A DNA stretch of 64,000 bases. It comes from Orlajensenia leifsoniae. GTDB lineage: Bacteria; Actinomycetota; Actinomycetes; Actinomycetales; Microbacteriaceae. The translations under genes were made by a program, and so were the position numbers. Numbering within the stretch: position 1 is the first letter of the stretch; the number at the start of each line of letters is the position of its first letter. Positions 9,287-18,244 of the stretch are shown piece after piece. Location: NCBI RefSeq assembly GCF_004570845.1, contig NZ_SPQZ01000001.1, positions 620,001-684,000 on the forward strand, in the 5' to 3' direction. Below the pieces are notes generated by a model, which saw only the letters and a list, made by a program, of their open reading frames with translations, made no database searches and was not told the origin of the DNA.

Positions 9287-10126
9287 TCAGGCGTCTGCCG
9301 GGAAATCGGCGGACGCACTCACCGTGGCCCACTTCTCGGTCTCCGCTGCTCGCACTTCGGCGGCCTTGCGGATCAACCCGAGGGCGCCGGCCCCCAGTAC
9401 CAGCCGCATAGGGAGATCGCCGCCATGCACGGTATCGACGATGATCTGGGCGGCGCGGGCGGGGTCCCCAGGTTCTTTCGCGGAATTGGCGGCCCGGTAG
9501 GTGTTCATCGCGCCGACCGTCTGCTCATAGTCGGGGCCGACGGGCGCCAACTTCATTGATGCGCCTTGCCAGTCCGTGCGGAACGCACCCGGTTCCACGA
9601 TCATGACTCGGATGCCGAGCGGTTTGACTTCGTTCGCGAGCACTTCAGAGAAGCCTTCGACGGCGAACTTTGCGGTTTGATAAGCGCCCATGCCTGGCGT
9701 ACCGCCGACGCGACCGCCGACGGATGAGAACTGCACGATGACGCCCGAACGCTGCGACCGCATGACGGGCAACGCCGCCTTCGTCACGTTGACAGTGCCG
9801 AAGAGGTTCGCCTCGACCTGGGCCCTGAAGTCAACGTCGGTCATCTCCTCGATGGGTGAGCTGTTCGCGAACCCGGCGTTGTTCACGACGACGTCGAGGG
9901 ATCCGAACTCTCGAACGGCGAAGTCGATGGCGGCGGCAGCGGCATGGGCGTCTGTCACGTCCAGAGGGAAGGTGCGCACCTGTTCGCCGTACTGGTCAAC
10001 CAGGTACTGGAGCTGTTCGCGTCGCCGTGCGGTGGCGACAAGATGATCGCCCCGCTCGAGAACCGCTCGGGCGAGCTCCTTACCGAACCCGCGTGAACTT
10101 CCGGTGATCAACCATGTCTTGCTCAT
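9287..10126 (-). CDS. Short-chain dehydrogenase/reductase (SDR), second copy
   Basis: This 279-residue classical SDR has the cofactor motif TGSSRGFG, the NNAG motif, Ser in FSSVGG, and YQTAK for the Tyr/Lys pair. It begins MSKTWLITGSSRGFG at the ATG at 10126; a longer upstream frame (to 10183) adds 19 unrelated residues and is unlikely. The ribosome-binding site is weak (AAGGA close to the ATG). It is related to the downstream SDR but differs along its length, so it is a distinct enzyme rather than a recent copy. It probably forms a two-gene unit with it. Reduction of reactive carbonyls or quinones would fit the neighbouring efflux pump, but this is inference. Confidence 0.86.
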   Translation of the reverse strand: MSKTWLITGSSRGFGKELARAVLERGDHLVATARRREQLQYLVDQYGEQVRTFPLDVTDAHAAAAAIDFAVREFGSLDVVVNNAGFANSSPIEEMTDVDFRAQVEANLFGTVNVTKAALPVMRSQRSGVIVQFSSVGGRVGGTPGMGAYQTAKFAVEGFSEVLANEVKPLGIRVMIVEPGAFRTDWQGASMKLAPVGPDYEQTVGAMNTYRAANSAKEPGDPARAAQIIVDTVHGGDLPMRLVLGAGALGLIRKAAEVRAAETEKWATVSASADFPADA

Positions 10127-10260
10127 GATCCTTGTCCAATCTCTTTTTGAGCGGCCGCCAGAGTGCGGTCCGCGATGTAGCAACTGTCAACACGCTGCGC
10201 GTCGCCTGATCTCGTAGCTCTCGCTCGATCGCCGTCAGACACGTCGGTTCCTTCGCACCC

Positions 10261-10713
10261 CTATGGGCGAGTTAGCTTGGAGGCCTCTTCGGCACGTGCT
10301 GCCACGACCATGACCGTGTAGTTCGACGCTTCGAGTGTCTTGAAGCTGGAGAAGTCGCGGCGGCCGTGGGTGACACCGTGGGCGATGGCCCCGTACAGAG
10401 CTCCAGCGACGGCACCGACCGCGAGGCCTGCGAGGAGGCCGACGATCCATACGACTCCGGAGGAGAAGATGGTCAGGAACCCGCCGACGAACAAGCCGAA
10501 CCACGCCCCGCTGGCGGCGCCTTTCGCGGCTGCTTTGGGCACCGTCAATCTGCCGGTTACCTGCTCGACCGAGTGAAGGTTGTTGCCGACTATCCGCACC
10601 TGCTCCATCTCGAATCCGGAGTCGGAGAGGTCGTCGACGAGTCCTTGCGCGGAGTTGTAATCGGGGAAGGTTGCGAGGTCTGCGTACGCGAAGGTCTGAT
10701 CGGTGTTTGACAT
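10261..10713 (-). CDS. General stress protein 17M-like membrane protein
   Basis: This 150-residue protein opens with a soluble alpha/beta segment (YADLATFPDYNSAQGLVDDL, then MEQVRIVGNNL) of the kind seen at the N-terminus of general stress protein 17M-like proteins. It is followed by a Gly/Ala-rich hydrophobic hairpin (residues about 62-112, with GLFVGGFLTIFSS and LLAGLAVGAVAGALYG) and a short hydrophilic tail. The hairpin would insert in the membrane. I chose ATG 10713, which fits the family N-terminus; an ATG at 10746 has no ribosome-binding site. Its role is unproven, but the family is tied to general stress. The 224 bases beyond it (10747-10970) show only a short GGTGTC/GACACC inverted repeat. 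Confidence 0.75.
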   Translation of the reverse strand: MSNTDQTFAYADLATFPDYNSAQGLVDDLSDSGFEMEQVRIVGNNLHSVEQVTGRLTVPKAAAKGAASGAWFGLFVGGFLTIFSSGVVWIVGLLAGLAVGAVAGALYGAIAHGVTHGRRDFSSFKTLEASNYTVMVVAARAEEASKLTRP

Positions 10714-10970
10714 GGTGTCACCCAGCTTCTGTTGAGGAGGTTTCATCGATGGTCGCGGGGCCTGAGTAGGTGCGACCCGCTGGAGGCCCCGAGGTGCTCA
10801 TAACTACCGTGCCCATGTCGGGTGCCTCTCGGCGCCCGTAGGTGTCCCTAGGCGACACCCGGGTTCCCGGCCGACGCGGCAACTGGGGCTCGTTCAGATC
10901 GTCCGCGTACGCGGCAACGCCGCTGCGTCAAGCACGCTGGTCAAAGACCGGGCGGCCATTCGCCGCGAGG

Positions 10971-11483
10971 TCAGCGACGGCGGCGCGAAGGGGCGATCAC
11001 GGCAAACGCCGATGCCGCGGTCAGCCCGAATACGAGGTGAGCAGACAAGTCATCGCGGAGGGTGCGAGCGTCGTACTTCCAGATCGGCCGGTAGACCTTC
11101 AGCAGCGGGAGGATCGCGTAACTCGTGAGCCAGGCGGCGGGGCCGAGGGCCACTGCAAGGAGTCGGGCATGCGGGAACACTTTCTTCGCAACGGTGTAAC
11201 TGAGGCCCCAGCCGACGCCGGTGGCCCAGTGCACCAGATTCGTCGCGGGCCGCGCCCAAGTATCGGGCGGCGTCTCACCGAGGACGAACTCCGCGGCTCT
11301 GCGGCCCACCTGACCGGGCGCGGAAGCGGACTCCCAATCGTTGACGGCCTCGGCAAACTCCCATTCAAGAAGCCGCGCGGTACCAGCCTGGCGCCGGTAC
11401 CGCAGGTACCAAACTGCGTCCATGGCAGCGGTGCCGAGCACGCCTGCGACTAGCCCGGCGGTGAGAGCGCGAACGATAGTCAT
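10971..11483 (-). CDS. Conserved membrane protein, unknown function
   Basis: This 170-residue protein has about four hydrophobic segments: N-terminal IVRALTAGLVAGVLGTAAMD, a central region near TGVGWGLSYTVAK, LLAVALGPAAWLTSYAILPL, and a C-terminal one before the basic end SRRRR. The start codon overlaps the stop of the PoxB-like gene as ATGA, so it is translationally coupled to that enzyme. The pattern MDAVWYLRYRR after the first segment seems characteristic, but I do not recognise a named family. Coupling suggests a membrane partner or an accessory function for the ThDP enzyme (inference). Confidence 0.65.
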   Translation of the reverse strand: MTIVRALTAGLVAGVLGTAAMDAVWYLRYRRQAGTARLLEWEFAEAVNDWESASAPGQVGRRAAEFVLGETPPDTWARPATNLVHWATGVGWGLSYTVAKKVFPHARLLAVALGPAAWLTSYAILPLLKVYRPIWKYDARTLRDDLSAHLVFGLTAASAFAVIAPSRRRR

Positions 11484-13222
11484 GAGAGAACCCTTCGAGT
11501 GACGTTGGTTCGGACGAGCTCGATCAGCTCATCCGCGCGGCCAGAGAGCACGCTGCGGGTCGCGTACAGCGCAACCCCTTCGACTTGGGATTTTCCGATG
11601 CGCGGAGGAAACGCAAGTTCCTGTCGTGCTGTCATGACCTCGACGAGCGCGCTCCCGTCGTGACTGAATGCGGCGCGCAGAGCCGTTCCCAATTGGGCGG
11701 GTTGGTCGACTCGCTCCGCATGCATGCCCAAGGCCCGCGCTATCGCAGAGAAGTCCGGATTCGTCAGTTCGGTTCCGAAGTTGACGAAGCCCGAAGCCTT
11801 CATCTCCAGCTCGACGAATCCGAGCGCACCGTTGTTGAAGACGACCATCTTCACGGGCAGATGCAGCTGCTGCAACGTGAGCAGATCACCCAGCATCATG
11901 GCCAAGCCGCCATCCCCGGAGAGAGTAACTACCTGTCGCCCGGGGTGGGATGCCTGGACGCCGATCGCGTGAGGCAACGCGTTAGCCATGCTGCCGTGAT
12001 TGAACGAACCGATCAGCCGGCGACGCCCATTCATCCTCAGGTAACGAGCCGCCCAGATGACCGGCGTTCCGACATCGGGGATGAACACGGCGTCGTCGTC
12101 TGCGATCTCGTCGACCATACGAGCTACGAACTGCGGATGGAGTGGCGAGTGGTTGTGCTCCTCGCGCGCCAGGTGGTCGAGTTCATGTCGAGCCTTTGCA
12201 TAGCCGCGGAGCGCCTTATCGAGATGCGTGCGCCCGCTGTGAGCGCGTAGACGCATCGCGAGCGCCGCGAGTGTGGCCTCGGTAGTTCCCACGAGAGGAA
12301 TGTCGACCGCGGTCCGCCGCCCGATCTGTTCACCGCGAATGTCGATCTGGATCACGATCGCATGCTCCGGGTAGAAGTCACGGTAGGGGAAGTCGGTGCC
12401 GATCATGAGCAGGACGTCGCAGTCGTTTATTGCGTGGAATCCAGGGGCCAGGCCCAGGAGTCCAGTCATCCCCACGTCGTAGGGGTTCGCCGGTTCAACG
12501 GACTCCTTGCCTCTCAGAGTGTGGACGACCGGGGCTTGTAGTCGCTGCGCGACGGCGATTAGCTGGCGGTGTGCCCCCTCACCGGCGCACCCGGCGCCGG
12601 CCAGGATCGTCACCCGTTCCGCAGTATCGAGGACTCGGACAGCTTCGGCGAGTTGCTCTTCGCTAGGAACCGTGATCGAGGCAGTGGCGCGAATCGGGGT
12701 GATGGATCTCGTCCACGGGATGTCGGCGAGGAGGAGGTCTCCTGGGATGACGACAACCGCCACACCGCGCTTCTCCAGCGCGGTGCGCATTGCGATCTCC
12801 AACACATACGGGAATTGGTCGATCGTGGTCGCCAGCTCGCTGTACACGCTGCATTCTCGGAACAGTTCTTGCGGATGGGTTTCCTGAAAGTAGTTCGTGC
12901 CGATCTCGCTCGACGGTATGTGCGCCGCGATGACGAGGACCGGTACTCGAGAACGTTGAGCATCGAACAGCCCGTTGATCAAGTGCAGGTTTCCTGGACC
13001 GCAACTCGCTGCAGCGACGGCCAGGTCACCGGTCACCGCCGATTCTCCGGCCGCAGCGAATGCTGCGGCCTCTTCGTGGCGCACGTGCATCCAGGAGATG
13101 CCGCCGTGGCGACGTATCGCTTCGGTGAGGCCGTTCAGCGAGTCTCCCGGGAGACCGTATATGCGTCTCACTCCTGATTCCGCCAGGGTTTCGACAATGA
13201 GCGCTGCGATGGTGTTCGACAC
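11480..13222 (-). CDS. Thiamine-diphosphate-dependent enzyme, pyruvate dehydrogenase (quinone)/PoxB-like
   Basis: This 580-residue ThDP enzyme has the three-domain layout of the acetolactate synthase/pyruvate oxidase family. An N-terminal Pyr domain carries the catalytic Glu in RHEEAAAFAA. A central FAD/DHS-like domain follows. A C-terminal PP domain has the metal/ThDP motif GDGGLAMMLGDLLTLQQ followed by VVFNNGALGFVELE. Sequence flavour is closest to PoxB-type pyruvate:quinone oxidoreductases, which oxidise pyruvate to acetate and CO2 at the membrane. The GTG at 13222 (VSNTIAALIVETLAESG) has GTGAGG just upstream; the open frame continues upstream but is not enzyme-like. It overlaps the downstream membrane protein gene by 4 bases. 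A different 2-oxoacid substrate is possible. Confidence 0.85.
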   Translation of the reverse strand: MSNTIAALIVETLAESGVRRIYGLPGDSLNGLTEAIRRHGGISWMHVRHEEAAAFAAAGESAVTGDLAVAAASCGPGNLHLINGLFDAQRSRVPVLVIAAHIPSSEIGTNYFQETHPQELFRECSVYSELATTIDQFPYVLEIAMRTALEKRGVAVVVIPGDLLLADIPWTRSITPIRATASITVPSEEQLAEAVRVLDTAERVTILAGAGCAGEGAHRQLIAVAQRLQAPVVHTLRGKESVEPANPYDVGMTGLLGLAPGFHAINDCDVLLMIGTDFPYRDFYPEHAIVIQIDIRGEQIGRRTAVDIPLVGTTEATLAALAMRLRAHSGRTHLDKALRGYAKARHELDHLAREEHNHSPLHPQFVARMVDEIADDDAVFIPDVGTPVIWAARYLRMNGRRRLIGSFNHGSMANALPHAIGVQASHPGRQVVTLSGDGGLAMMLGDLLTLQQLHLPVKMVVFNNGALGFVELEMKASGFVNFGTELTNPDFSAIARALGMHAERVDQPAQLGTALRAAFSHDGSALVEVMTARQELAFPPRIGKSQVEGVALYATRSVLSGRADELIELVRTNVTRRVLS

Positions 13223-13374
13223 TCCGACCTCACTTCGTTCTGTTCTGGCAACGGTCTCAGCAGCGCAGATAAGTACGCACCAGTGGGTGTCCCCGGTCGA
13301 ACCCCGGTCTCGCCTGAACCGGTGTGGAACCCGGGGAACCACACGGGCGCCCCGGGCCCGGGCGAGGAGCGACC

Positions 13375-13761
13375 ATGAGCCATGCACTCACCACACCAGC
13401 ACCAGCACCAGCACCAGCACCAAAGAATCATCACCGAAGTCGAGAAGAGCGATCGGTGGTGAGCGAGCTGGGCTCGACGCCTGAAGTGGTTGAGCGTCTG
13501 CTCTCACGGTTTCCTGGCGCGCCACGGCCAGTAGTCGAGAATGCAGTCCTGGCCGCCGAGCGTTCGTTCACCGGCGCGCGAGTGCGCGGGTACTTGCCGG
13601 TGCTCGTCGAACGGGCTGCGCGCACGACTGTGCAACTCATGGGCTTCAAGGAAACTCGGGAGACGAGGGACACGGCGGGTGGCCCACCCGGGGACCGGCT
13701 TCCGCCAGGCCATGTGTCCATAGAAACCATCTTGAACGCGCACATCGGCTTTGGTGACTGA
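13375..13761 (+). CDS. Three-helix-bundle-domain small protein with Pro-Ala repeat N-terminus
   Basis: This 128-residue protein starts [16 protein letters not shown], a Pro-Ala repeat made by ACCAGC hexanucleotide repeats. The core (about residues 35-80, [17 protein letters not shown], then [13 protein letters not shown]) is a short helical domain. It resembles the three-helix-bundle dimerisation domain found in small actinobacterial proteins. GAGGAG lies five bases before the ATG. It is divergent from the PoxB-like gene and just upstream of the APC permease. Function is unknown; a small dimeric regulator or stress protein is possible. Confidence 0.65.
   Translation: MSHALTTPAPAPAPAPKNHHRSREERSVVSELGSTPEVVERLLSRFPGAPRPVVENAVLAAERSFTGARVRGYLPVLVERAARTTVQLMGFKETRETRDTAGGPPGDRLPPGHVSIETILNAHIGFGD
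13395..13422 (+). repeat. ACCAGC hexanucleotide microsatellite inside a coding sequence
   Basis: Four complete ACCAGC units plus a partial fifth lie in frame in the small helical-protein gene. They encode alternating Pro and Ala. Loss or gain of one hexamer keeps the frame, so length variation would change the linker without inactivating the gene. Confidence 0.85.
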
Positions 13762-13856
13762 CCACCCTCGGCGCGCAGCACGCTGGCAACTGGCCCCTGA
13801 ACGTAGGTCGGTTTGTGCCGGCCACGGACCAAACCAGCAACAACTCGGGAGATGTC

Positions 13857-15842
13857 ATGTCGATTGAACGAGCAGGTGTTCGAACAAGTGCCGATTCAGT
13901 TGAAGATGGCACACTGGCTGGTCGCCAACGGTTCAGGACTTGGCTCCTGACTGGGCTGTCGGATTCGACCGGCACCCACCAGGGGCCGCATGCGGTGCGC
14001 GTGGAGCGTACACATTCCTGGTGGCGAGTGATGTGCCTGACCGGTGTGGACTACTTCTCCACGCTGGGTTACCAACCGGCCATCGCCGCTCTGGCAGCCG
14101 GGCTCATCTCACCATTCGCCACCGTCGTGCTCGTCGTCCTCACCCTGGCGGGCGCCCTACCGATCTACCGTCGGGTCGCGGAGGAAAGCTTCCGTGGCTC
14201 AGGGTCGATCGCGATGCTTGAGCGGCTACTGCCATGGTGGGCGGGAAAGTTGCTCGTGCTCGTGCTGTTGGGGTTCGCCGCGACCGATTTCATCATCACG
14301 ATCACACTGTCCGCTGCGGATGCCAGTGCCCATGCGATCGAGAACCCGTTCGCCCCGGCCTGGTTCCATGGCAATGAGGTTTTCATCACCCTATTGCTCG
14401 TCGGCCTGCTCGGGGCCGTGTTCCTCATGGGGTTCCGTGAAGCCATCGGCATCGCGGTCCTGCTGGTGGCCGTCTACCTGGCTCAGAACGTGATAGTCGT
14501 CTCAGTTTCGATCGTCGAGGTCTTTCTGCACCCGCTCGACGTGACCGATTGGTGGGCTGCGTTGAACGCCGAACACGGCAATCCGTGGATCATTGTTGGA
14601 ATCGCCTTGTTGGTCTTCCCGAAGCTCGCCCTTGGCCTGTCGGGCTTCGAAACCGGTGTCGCTCTCATGCCACAGATCACAGGAAAGCATGACGACACAG
14701 AGGACCGCCCTCAGGGCCGCATCGTCGGAGCGAAGCGCCTGCTGACGACGGCAGCCATCATCATGAGCGTCTTCCTCATCACCTCCAGCGTCGTGACCAC
14801 CTTCCTGATCCCGCAGGCCGAGTTTCAGGCCGGCGGAGCAGCGAACGGACGCGCCCTCGCTTACCTCGCGCATGAGTACTTAGGGCCGGCCTTCGGCACC
14901 GTCTACGCCATCAGCACCATCCTTATTCTTTGGTTCGCCGGGGCGTCGGCGATGGCTGGGCTGCTCAACCTAGTCCCCCGCTATCTGCCGCACTACGGCA
15001 TGGCGCCCAACTGGGTGCGCGCAGTGCGCCCTCTCGTACTGGTGTTCACCGCCATCGCGTTCCTGATCACGATCATCTTCCAGGCCGATGTCGACGCCCA
15101 GGGCGGCGCCTACGCAACCGGTGTGCTGGTCCTGATCAGCTCCGCGGCGATCGCCGTGACCTTGTCATCTCACCGCAAACAGCAGCGCCGACAGACCGTC
15201 GCCTTCGCCACCGTCTCGGTCGTGTTCATCTACACCACCGTCGCCAACATCTTCGAACGGCCCGACGGCATCCGAATCGCAGCCCTTTTCATAGCCGGGA
15301 TCCTCGTCGTGTCACTCGTCTCGAGAGTGCAGCGTTCCTTCCAAGTGCGAGCCACATCGGTCACGTTCGACGCGACCGCCCGCCGTTTCATCACCGAAGA
15401 CGCACAGCTCGGAGAGGTGCTGATCATCGCGAACGAACCCGACGATCGGTCCGGCGAGGAGTACCGCAAGAAGACCGACGACGAGCGCCGACTCAGCCAC
15501 ATCCCATCGACCTCGTCCACGATCATTCTCGAGGTCCACTTAACAGATTCTTCCGACTTCGAGGAAGACCTGCGCGTGGAGGGCGTCGACGTCGACAAGT
15601 ACCGCGTCATGCGGGTCGCCAGCGGCAACGTCCCGAACACTCTCGCCGCCGTTCTGTTGGGGATCCGGGATATCACGGGCGTCGTGCCGACCATCTACTT
15701 CGAATGGACGGAAGGCAACCCGATCTCCAACATGTTCCGATTCCTCGTCACCGGTAGCGGAGAGGTCGCACCCGTCACACGCGAGGTGCTGCGGGAGTCC
15801 GAGACAGATCTCAAGCGCCGTCCCCAAGTGCACGTCAGTTGA
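13857..15842 (+). CDS. APC-superfamily amino-acid permease with C-terminal cytoplasmic domain
   Basis: This 661-residue transporter has an N-terminal cytoplasmic segment of about 55 residues. Some 12 hydrophobic segments follow (for example [20 protein letters not shown] and [20 protein letters not shown]), with the conserved [19 protein letters not shown] at the first membrane helix. A soluble C-terminal domain of about 150 residues follows. This long form is common in Actinobacteria and is annotated as an APC family permease; the substrate is not known. ATG 13857 has GGGAGA four bases upstream and is preferred over 13815. It lies 95 bases after the small helical-protein gene and is probably co-transcribed. 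Confidence 0.82.
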   Translation: MSIERAGVRTSADSVEDGTLAGRQRFRTWLLTGLSDSTGTHQGPHAVRVERTHSWWRVMCLTGVDYFSTLGYQPAIAALAAGLISPFATVVLVVLTLAGALPIYRRVAEESFRGSGSIAMLERLLPWWAGKLLVLVLLGFAATDFIITITLSAADASAHAIENPFAPAWFHGNEVFITLLLVGLLGAVFLMGFREAIGIAVLLVAVYLAQNVIVVSVSIVEVFLHPLDVTDWWAALNAEHGNPWIIVGIALLVFPKLALGLSGFETGVALMPQITGKHDDTEDRPQGRIVGAKRLLTTAAIIMSVFLITSSVVTTFLIPQAEFQAGGAANGRALAYLAHEYLGPAFGTVYAISTILILWFAGASAMAGLLNLVPRYLPHYGMAPNWVRAVRPLVLVFTAIAFLITIIFQADVDAQGGAYATGVLVLISSAAIAVTLSSHRKQQRRQTVAFATVSVVFIYTTVANIFERPDGIRIAALFIAGILVVSLVSRVQRSFQVRATSVTFDATARRFITEDAQLGEVLIIANEPDDRSGEEYRKKTDDERRLSHIPSTSSTIILEVHLTDSSDFEEDLRVEGVDVDKYRVMRVASGNVPNTLAAVLLGIRDITGVVPTIYFEWTEGNPISNMFRFLVTGSGEVAPVTREVLRESETDLKRRPQVHVS

Positions 15843-16207
15843 CGGGAGGGCACGAGGCAGGCCGCCATCGTTGCATACGCCAGAGCGGGCCTTCTGGAAG
15901 AGACCGAAGGCGCATCGCCGAGTGGACGGTCGCCCACTCAGTAGCACCCAAGGACGATTCAGCCATAGGTAGGTGCTGCCTCAGTGCAAAGAACGGTCAT
16001 GGGTCAGCCCTTCTGACCTCTTTTGCCGGGCGTGGTAGTTGGCCTATCTCTTGGACATAGCTGGTCGTAGACGGTCTGTCATCGCGACAGTTGAGCCCGT
16101 AGGCGGATCCCTTGGCGCAGTGCGACCCTAGCCCGGGCTGAAGCACGCGAAACACTGTCCGCAAATCGACCTGTCGCTATGCTGACGAAACCAGCGAAGG
16201 GGGTCAA
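15843..16207. other. 365-bp stretch without a convincing gene
   Basis: Short open frames here lack start signals and family resemblance. After the permease stop there is a small inverted repeat (GAGTGG/CCACTC, 15920-15939) with no T-tract. A -10-like TATGCT near 16178 could serve the next gene, but no good -35 is visible at the right distance. No repeat, tRNA or attachment-like sequence was recognised. Confidence 0.5.
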
Positions 16208-16489
16208 ATGCCAACGTCGAAACTGTTGTTCTGGGTCGGGGGTTCTCTCACCGGAATATGGATACTCCTAGCCATCCTGACTGCCCTTGCTCCTGAGATC
16301 TTCTACTCCCAGACTCAGAGCTCTCTTCTGTGGATCCAACTCGTCAACGCGGTCCAGTTACTCGCCGTCGTGTTCGGCGCGTCCCTCGTCGGAGCCGGCT
16401 TGGTGATCCGCCGACTGGAACTCACGGCCCCCACTGACGTCGGCTCTCCTGTCGACGTACATCATGAGCCAAACCTCGAAGTGTCCTGA
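16208..16489 (+). CDS. Small two-TM membrane protein, unknown
   Basis: This 93-residue protein has two hydrophobic segments, about residues 6-28 (LFWVGGSLTGIWILLAILTA) and 41-66 (WIQLVNAVQLLAVVFGASLV), and a hydrophilic C-terminal tail. An AAGGGGG ribosome-binding site lies about six bases before the ATG, which supports translation. No family is recognised. It stands alone, with no close neighbour on the same strand. Confidence 0.6.
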   Translation: MPTSKLLFWVGGSLTGIWILLAILTALAPEIFYSQTQSSLLWIQLVNAVQLLAVVFGASLVGAGLVIRRLELTAPTDVGSPVDVHHEPNLEVS

Positions 16490-16612
16490 TTCAGCGTCTT
16501 CCAGCTTTTCGACGCCCGTGCAGGGATCCACTTGCGCGCCCGTGAAGGCCCAGCTGCGGGCAGAGCCCTAACAGTGTCAGCCGAGCATGGATGGTCCGGC
16601 GTACTAGCGTGA

Positions 16613-17179
16613 ATGATCATGACGGATGCGGACCCTGACCTCACCAATCTGCCCCGATTCCTCGAGCACTTGGAACAGAGGGATGCCGTGGCAGCCTGGT
16701 TTGCTCGTCGATTGGTCGACGCGGGCGGAACTGTTCGCGTCTTCTGGGGGCCCCAACAGATGGATGTCTGGGAGCTCCGCGTACAGCGGGGTCAGATGAT
16801 CGTCCGGTTCGGAGTCGAGCGCGGCTACTCGGATGGGGTGATGATCGCGCGTGCAGACGCTCACGCGTCATGGAACGACCTCCGGCCGATGCGCCTCGCG
16901 GTGCTCGCATGGGCGCGCGCTAATGGCATCCCCCTCCGTCTGAGCGACCCAGAGGATCTTGACGTCGACCTGACGTCCGTCGGGATCGTGGCGTTGGACT
17001 GGGTCGGCGCCGGTCACGATACGGAGGTCGAACGCGTCTGGCGCGCGTGGCACGAGTACCGGCAGCAGGTCGACCTACTCCAGGGACGTACACGCGGACG
17101 ACCAGATGGATCTGACCTCGCAGCAGTCAAGGCCGCAGGGATCGCCGCGCTCGAGGCGGCTGCTCGATCAGTCACGTAA
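16613..17179 (+). CDS. Hypothetical protein, 188 residues
   Basis: This is a soluble-looking protein without a signal peptide or membrane segment. The N-terminal half (RFLEHLEQRDAVAAWFARRL, then VRVFWGPQQMDVWELRV) looks like an alpha/beta domain. The C-terminal third is helical and ends in an Ala-rich stretch. I do not recognise the family. The start is either ATG 16613 or ATG 16619; neither has a strong Shine-Dalgarno. Codon use is normal for the region and the frame has no competing long frame with better features. The next small gene follows after 73 bases on the same strand. Confidence 0.55.
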   Translation: MIMTDADPDLTNLPRFLEHLEQRDAVAAWFARRLVDAGGTVRVFWGPQQMDVWELRVQRGQMIVRFGVERGYSDGVMIARADAHASWNDLRPMRLAVLAWARANGIPLRLSDPEDLDVDLTSVGIVALDWVGAGHDTEVERVWRAWHEYRQQVDLLQGRTRGRPDGSDLAAVKAAGIAALEAAARSVT

Positions 17180-17252
17180 CCCGAACTCGGGCAACGAGGC
17201 AACCTAGTCAAGCGCCGTTGCCAGCGGCGCTTCTCTCGGTACGGTGTTCTCC

Positions 17253-17525
17253 ATGGACGGACCGGAAGAAGCAGAGGGTGTCTACGAATACGGCGGCCGG
17301 GTCTACAGGCTCGAGGAGCGTGACTCCGAACGGTGGACGGTGACCGCTGATGACGGGCAGGACGTCGGCGTGCTCGTCGCGCTGGCCGGGCCTGGGCGGA
17401 ATGGTCCGGAGTACACCATCGACCTGCCGGGCGAGGAAGGACGGGTGGGTGAACCGTCGACCGATGATTGGCGGCGCGCCTTGCAAACACTCATCGACGA
17501 GTCGGTCCCTCCGGTCGGAGGCTGA
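17253..17525 (+). CDS. Hypothetical acidic protein, 90 residues
   Basis: This is a small, strongly acidic protein (MDGPEEAEGVYEYGGRVYRL). Its beta-rich middle is followed by a likely C-terminal helix (DDWRRALQTLIDE). It has no signal peptide or membrane segment. ATG 17253 is preferred over the GTG at 17244, but neither has a clear ribosome-binding site. Small acidic proteins in accessory DNA are often immunity proteins or inhibitors, but nothing here shows that. It converges with the minus-strand membrane operon ending at 17544. Confidence 0.45.
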   Translation: MDGPEEAEGVYEYGGRVYRLEERDSERWTVTADDGQDVGVLVALAGPGRNGPEYTIDLPGEEGRVGEPSTDDWRRALQTLIDESVPPVGG

Positions 17526-17543
17526 CGCTTCAGGCCGCTGAGG

Positions 17544-18206
17544 CTAGATCTGTACGGCGAGGTAATAAATCGCGAACACGCAGTATCCGATCCACGATGC
17601 CGTGGTGAGGATCGTGTTCGCGATGATGAGCTTCCATGCTCCGACGCGTTCCCGGACGGCGTAGCGCTCCGATCCGACGACGGATGCCGAGTAGATCGAG
17701 GGGACGTTCACGACGATCGCGAGGAGGGCGGCGACGACAGCGAAGGCGCCGAACGCCATCATGCTGAATCCCTCGGCCGAGGCTGAGGAAAAGCCAGAGC
17801 TGAGTATTTCGTCCCAGCGCAGGCCCCAGACCGCCACCGCGACGAGGGCTGCGAGCATGACGATTGCGGTCGTCATCGATGCACGCTGGCGGAACATGCC
17901 GAACCTCACGGCCACATGCGTCTGTTCAGGCTCACCATCGTTCCGTGCGGCGCGTCGGCGCCAGCGTCGCGCGGAGAGCTCGCGCGCGGTGATCGCCACC
18001 ACCGTGTACGGGATCGCGACGTAAGCGGCGATGAACCCGACGTAGAGAGCGACGAACATCCCACCAGTGAAAGCGCACAGCACGAACCCCACACCGAGGA
18101 TCAGCAGCGTGTTGAAGATCGCGGCGAGAGCCCCCAGGTAGCGCTTCGTGGGCAACTGTGTGGGCTCGGTTTCGGTCACGTTGTCTGCCGTTGGAACGCT
18201 GCTCAT
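17544..18206 (-). CDS. Hypothetical polytopic membrane protein, 220 residues
   Basis: This protein has an N-terminal hydrophilic stretch (MSSVPTADNVTETEPTQLPT) and then five hydrophobic segments: two around residues 25-75, one near MTTAIVMLAALVAVAVWGL, one near MAFGAFAVVAALLAIVVNVP, and one at the C-terminus. A basic loop (ELSARRWRRRAARND) lies between the second and third. The ATG at 18206 has a G-run (GGGGGGGAAGA) as ribosome-binding site; a TTG at 18227 overlaps the upstream stop. It is last in a four-gene minus-strand operon of small membrane proteins. No family recognised. Confidence 0.65.
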   Translation of the reverse strand: MSSVPTADNVTETEPTQLPTKRYLGALAAIFNTLLILGVGFVLCAFTGGMFVALYVGFIAAYVAIPYTVVAITARELSARRWRRRAARNDGEPEQTHVAVRFGMFRQRASMTTAIVMLAALVAVAVWGLRWDEILSSGFSSASAEGFSMMAFGAFAVVAALLAIVVNVPSIYSASVVGSERYAVRERVGAWKLIIANTILTTASWIGYCVFAIYYLAVQI

Positions 18207-18219
18207 TCTTCCCCCCCGG

Positions 18220-18244
18220 GCTTTCAATCGACGGCGCTAGGCGC
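18220..18244 (-). repeat. 25-bp near-repeat, copy A (gene 3'-end/leader block)
   Basis: This block covers the last codons and stop of the 208-residue membrane protein and the leader of the next gene. It matches 19331-19355 at 20 of 25 bases. The block GATTGAAAGC (minus strand) is identical in both, and in both it lies exactly 13 bases before an ATG, with a G-run between. Confidence 0.7.

Noticed and set aside
13375-13440. Repeat cluster considered as a CRISPR array
   Set aside because: It is a simple hexanucleotide repeat inside a gene, with no spacers.
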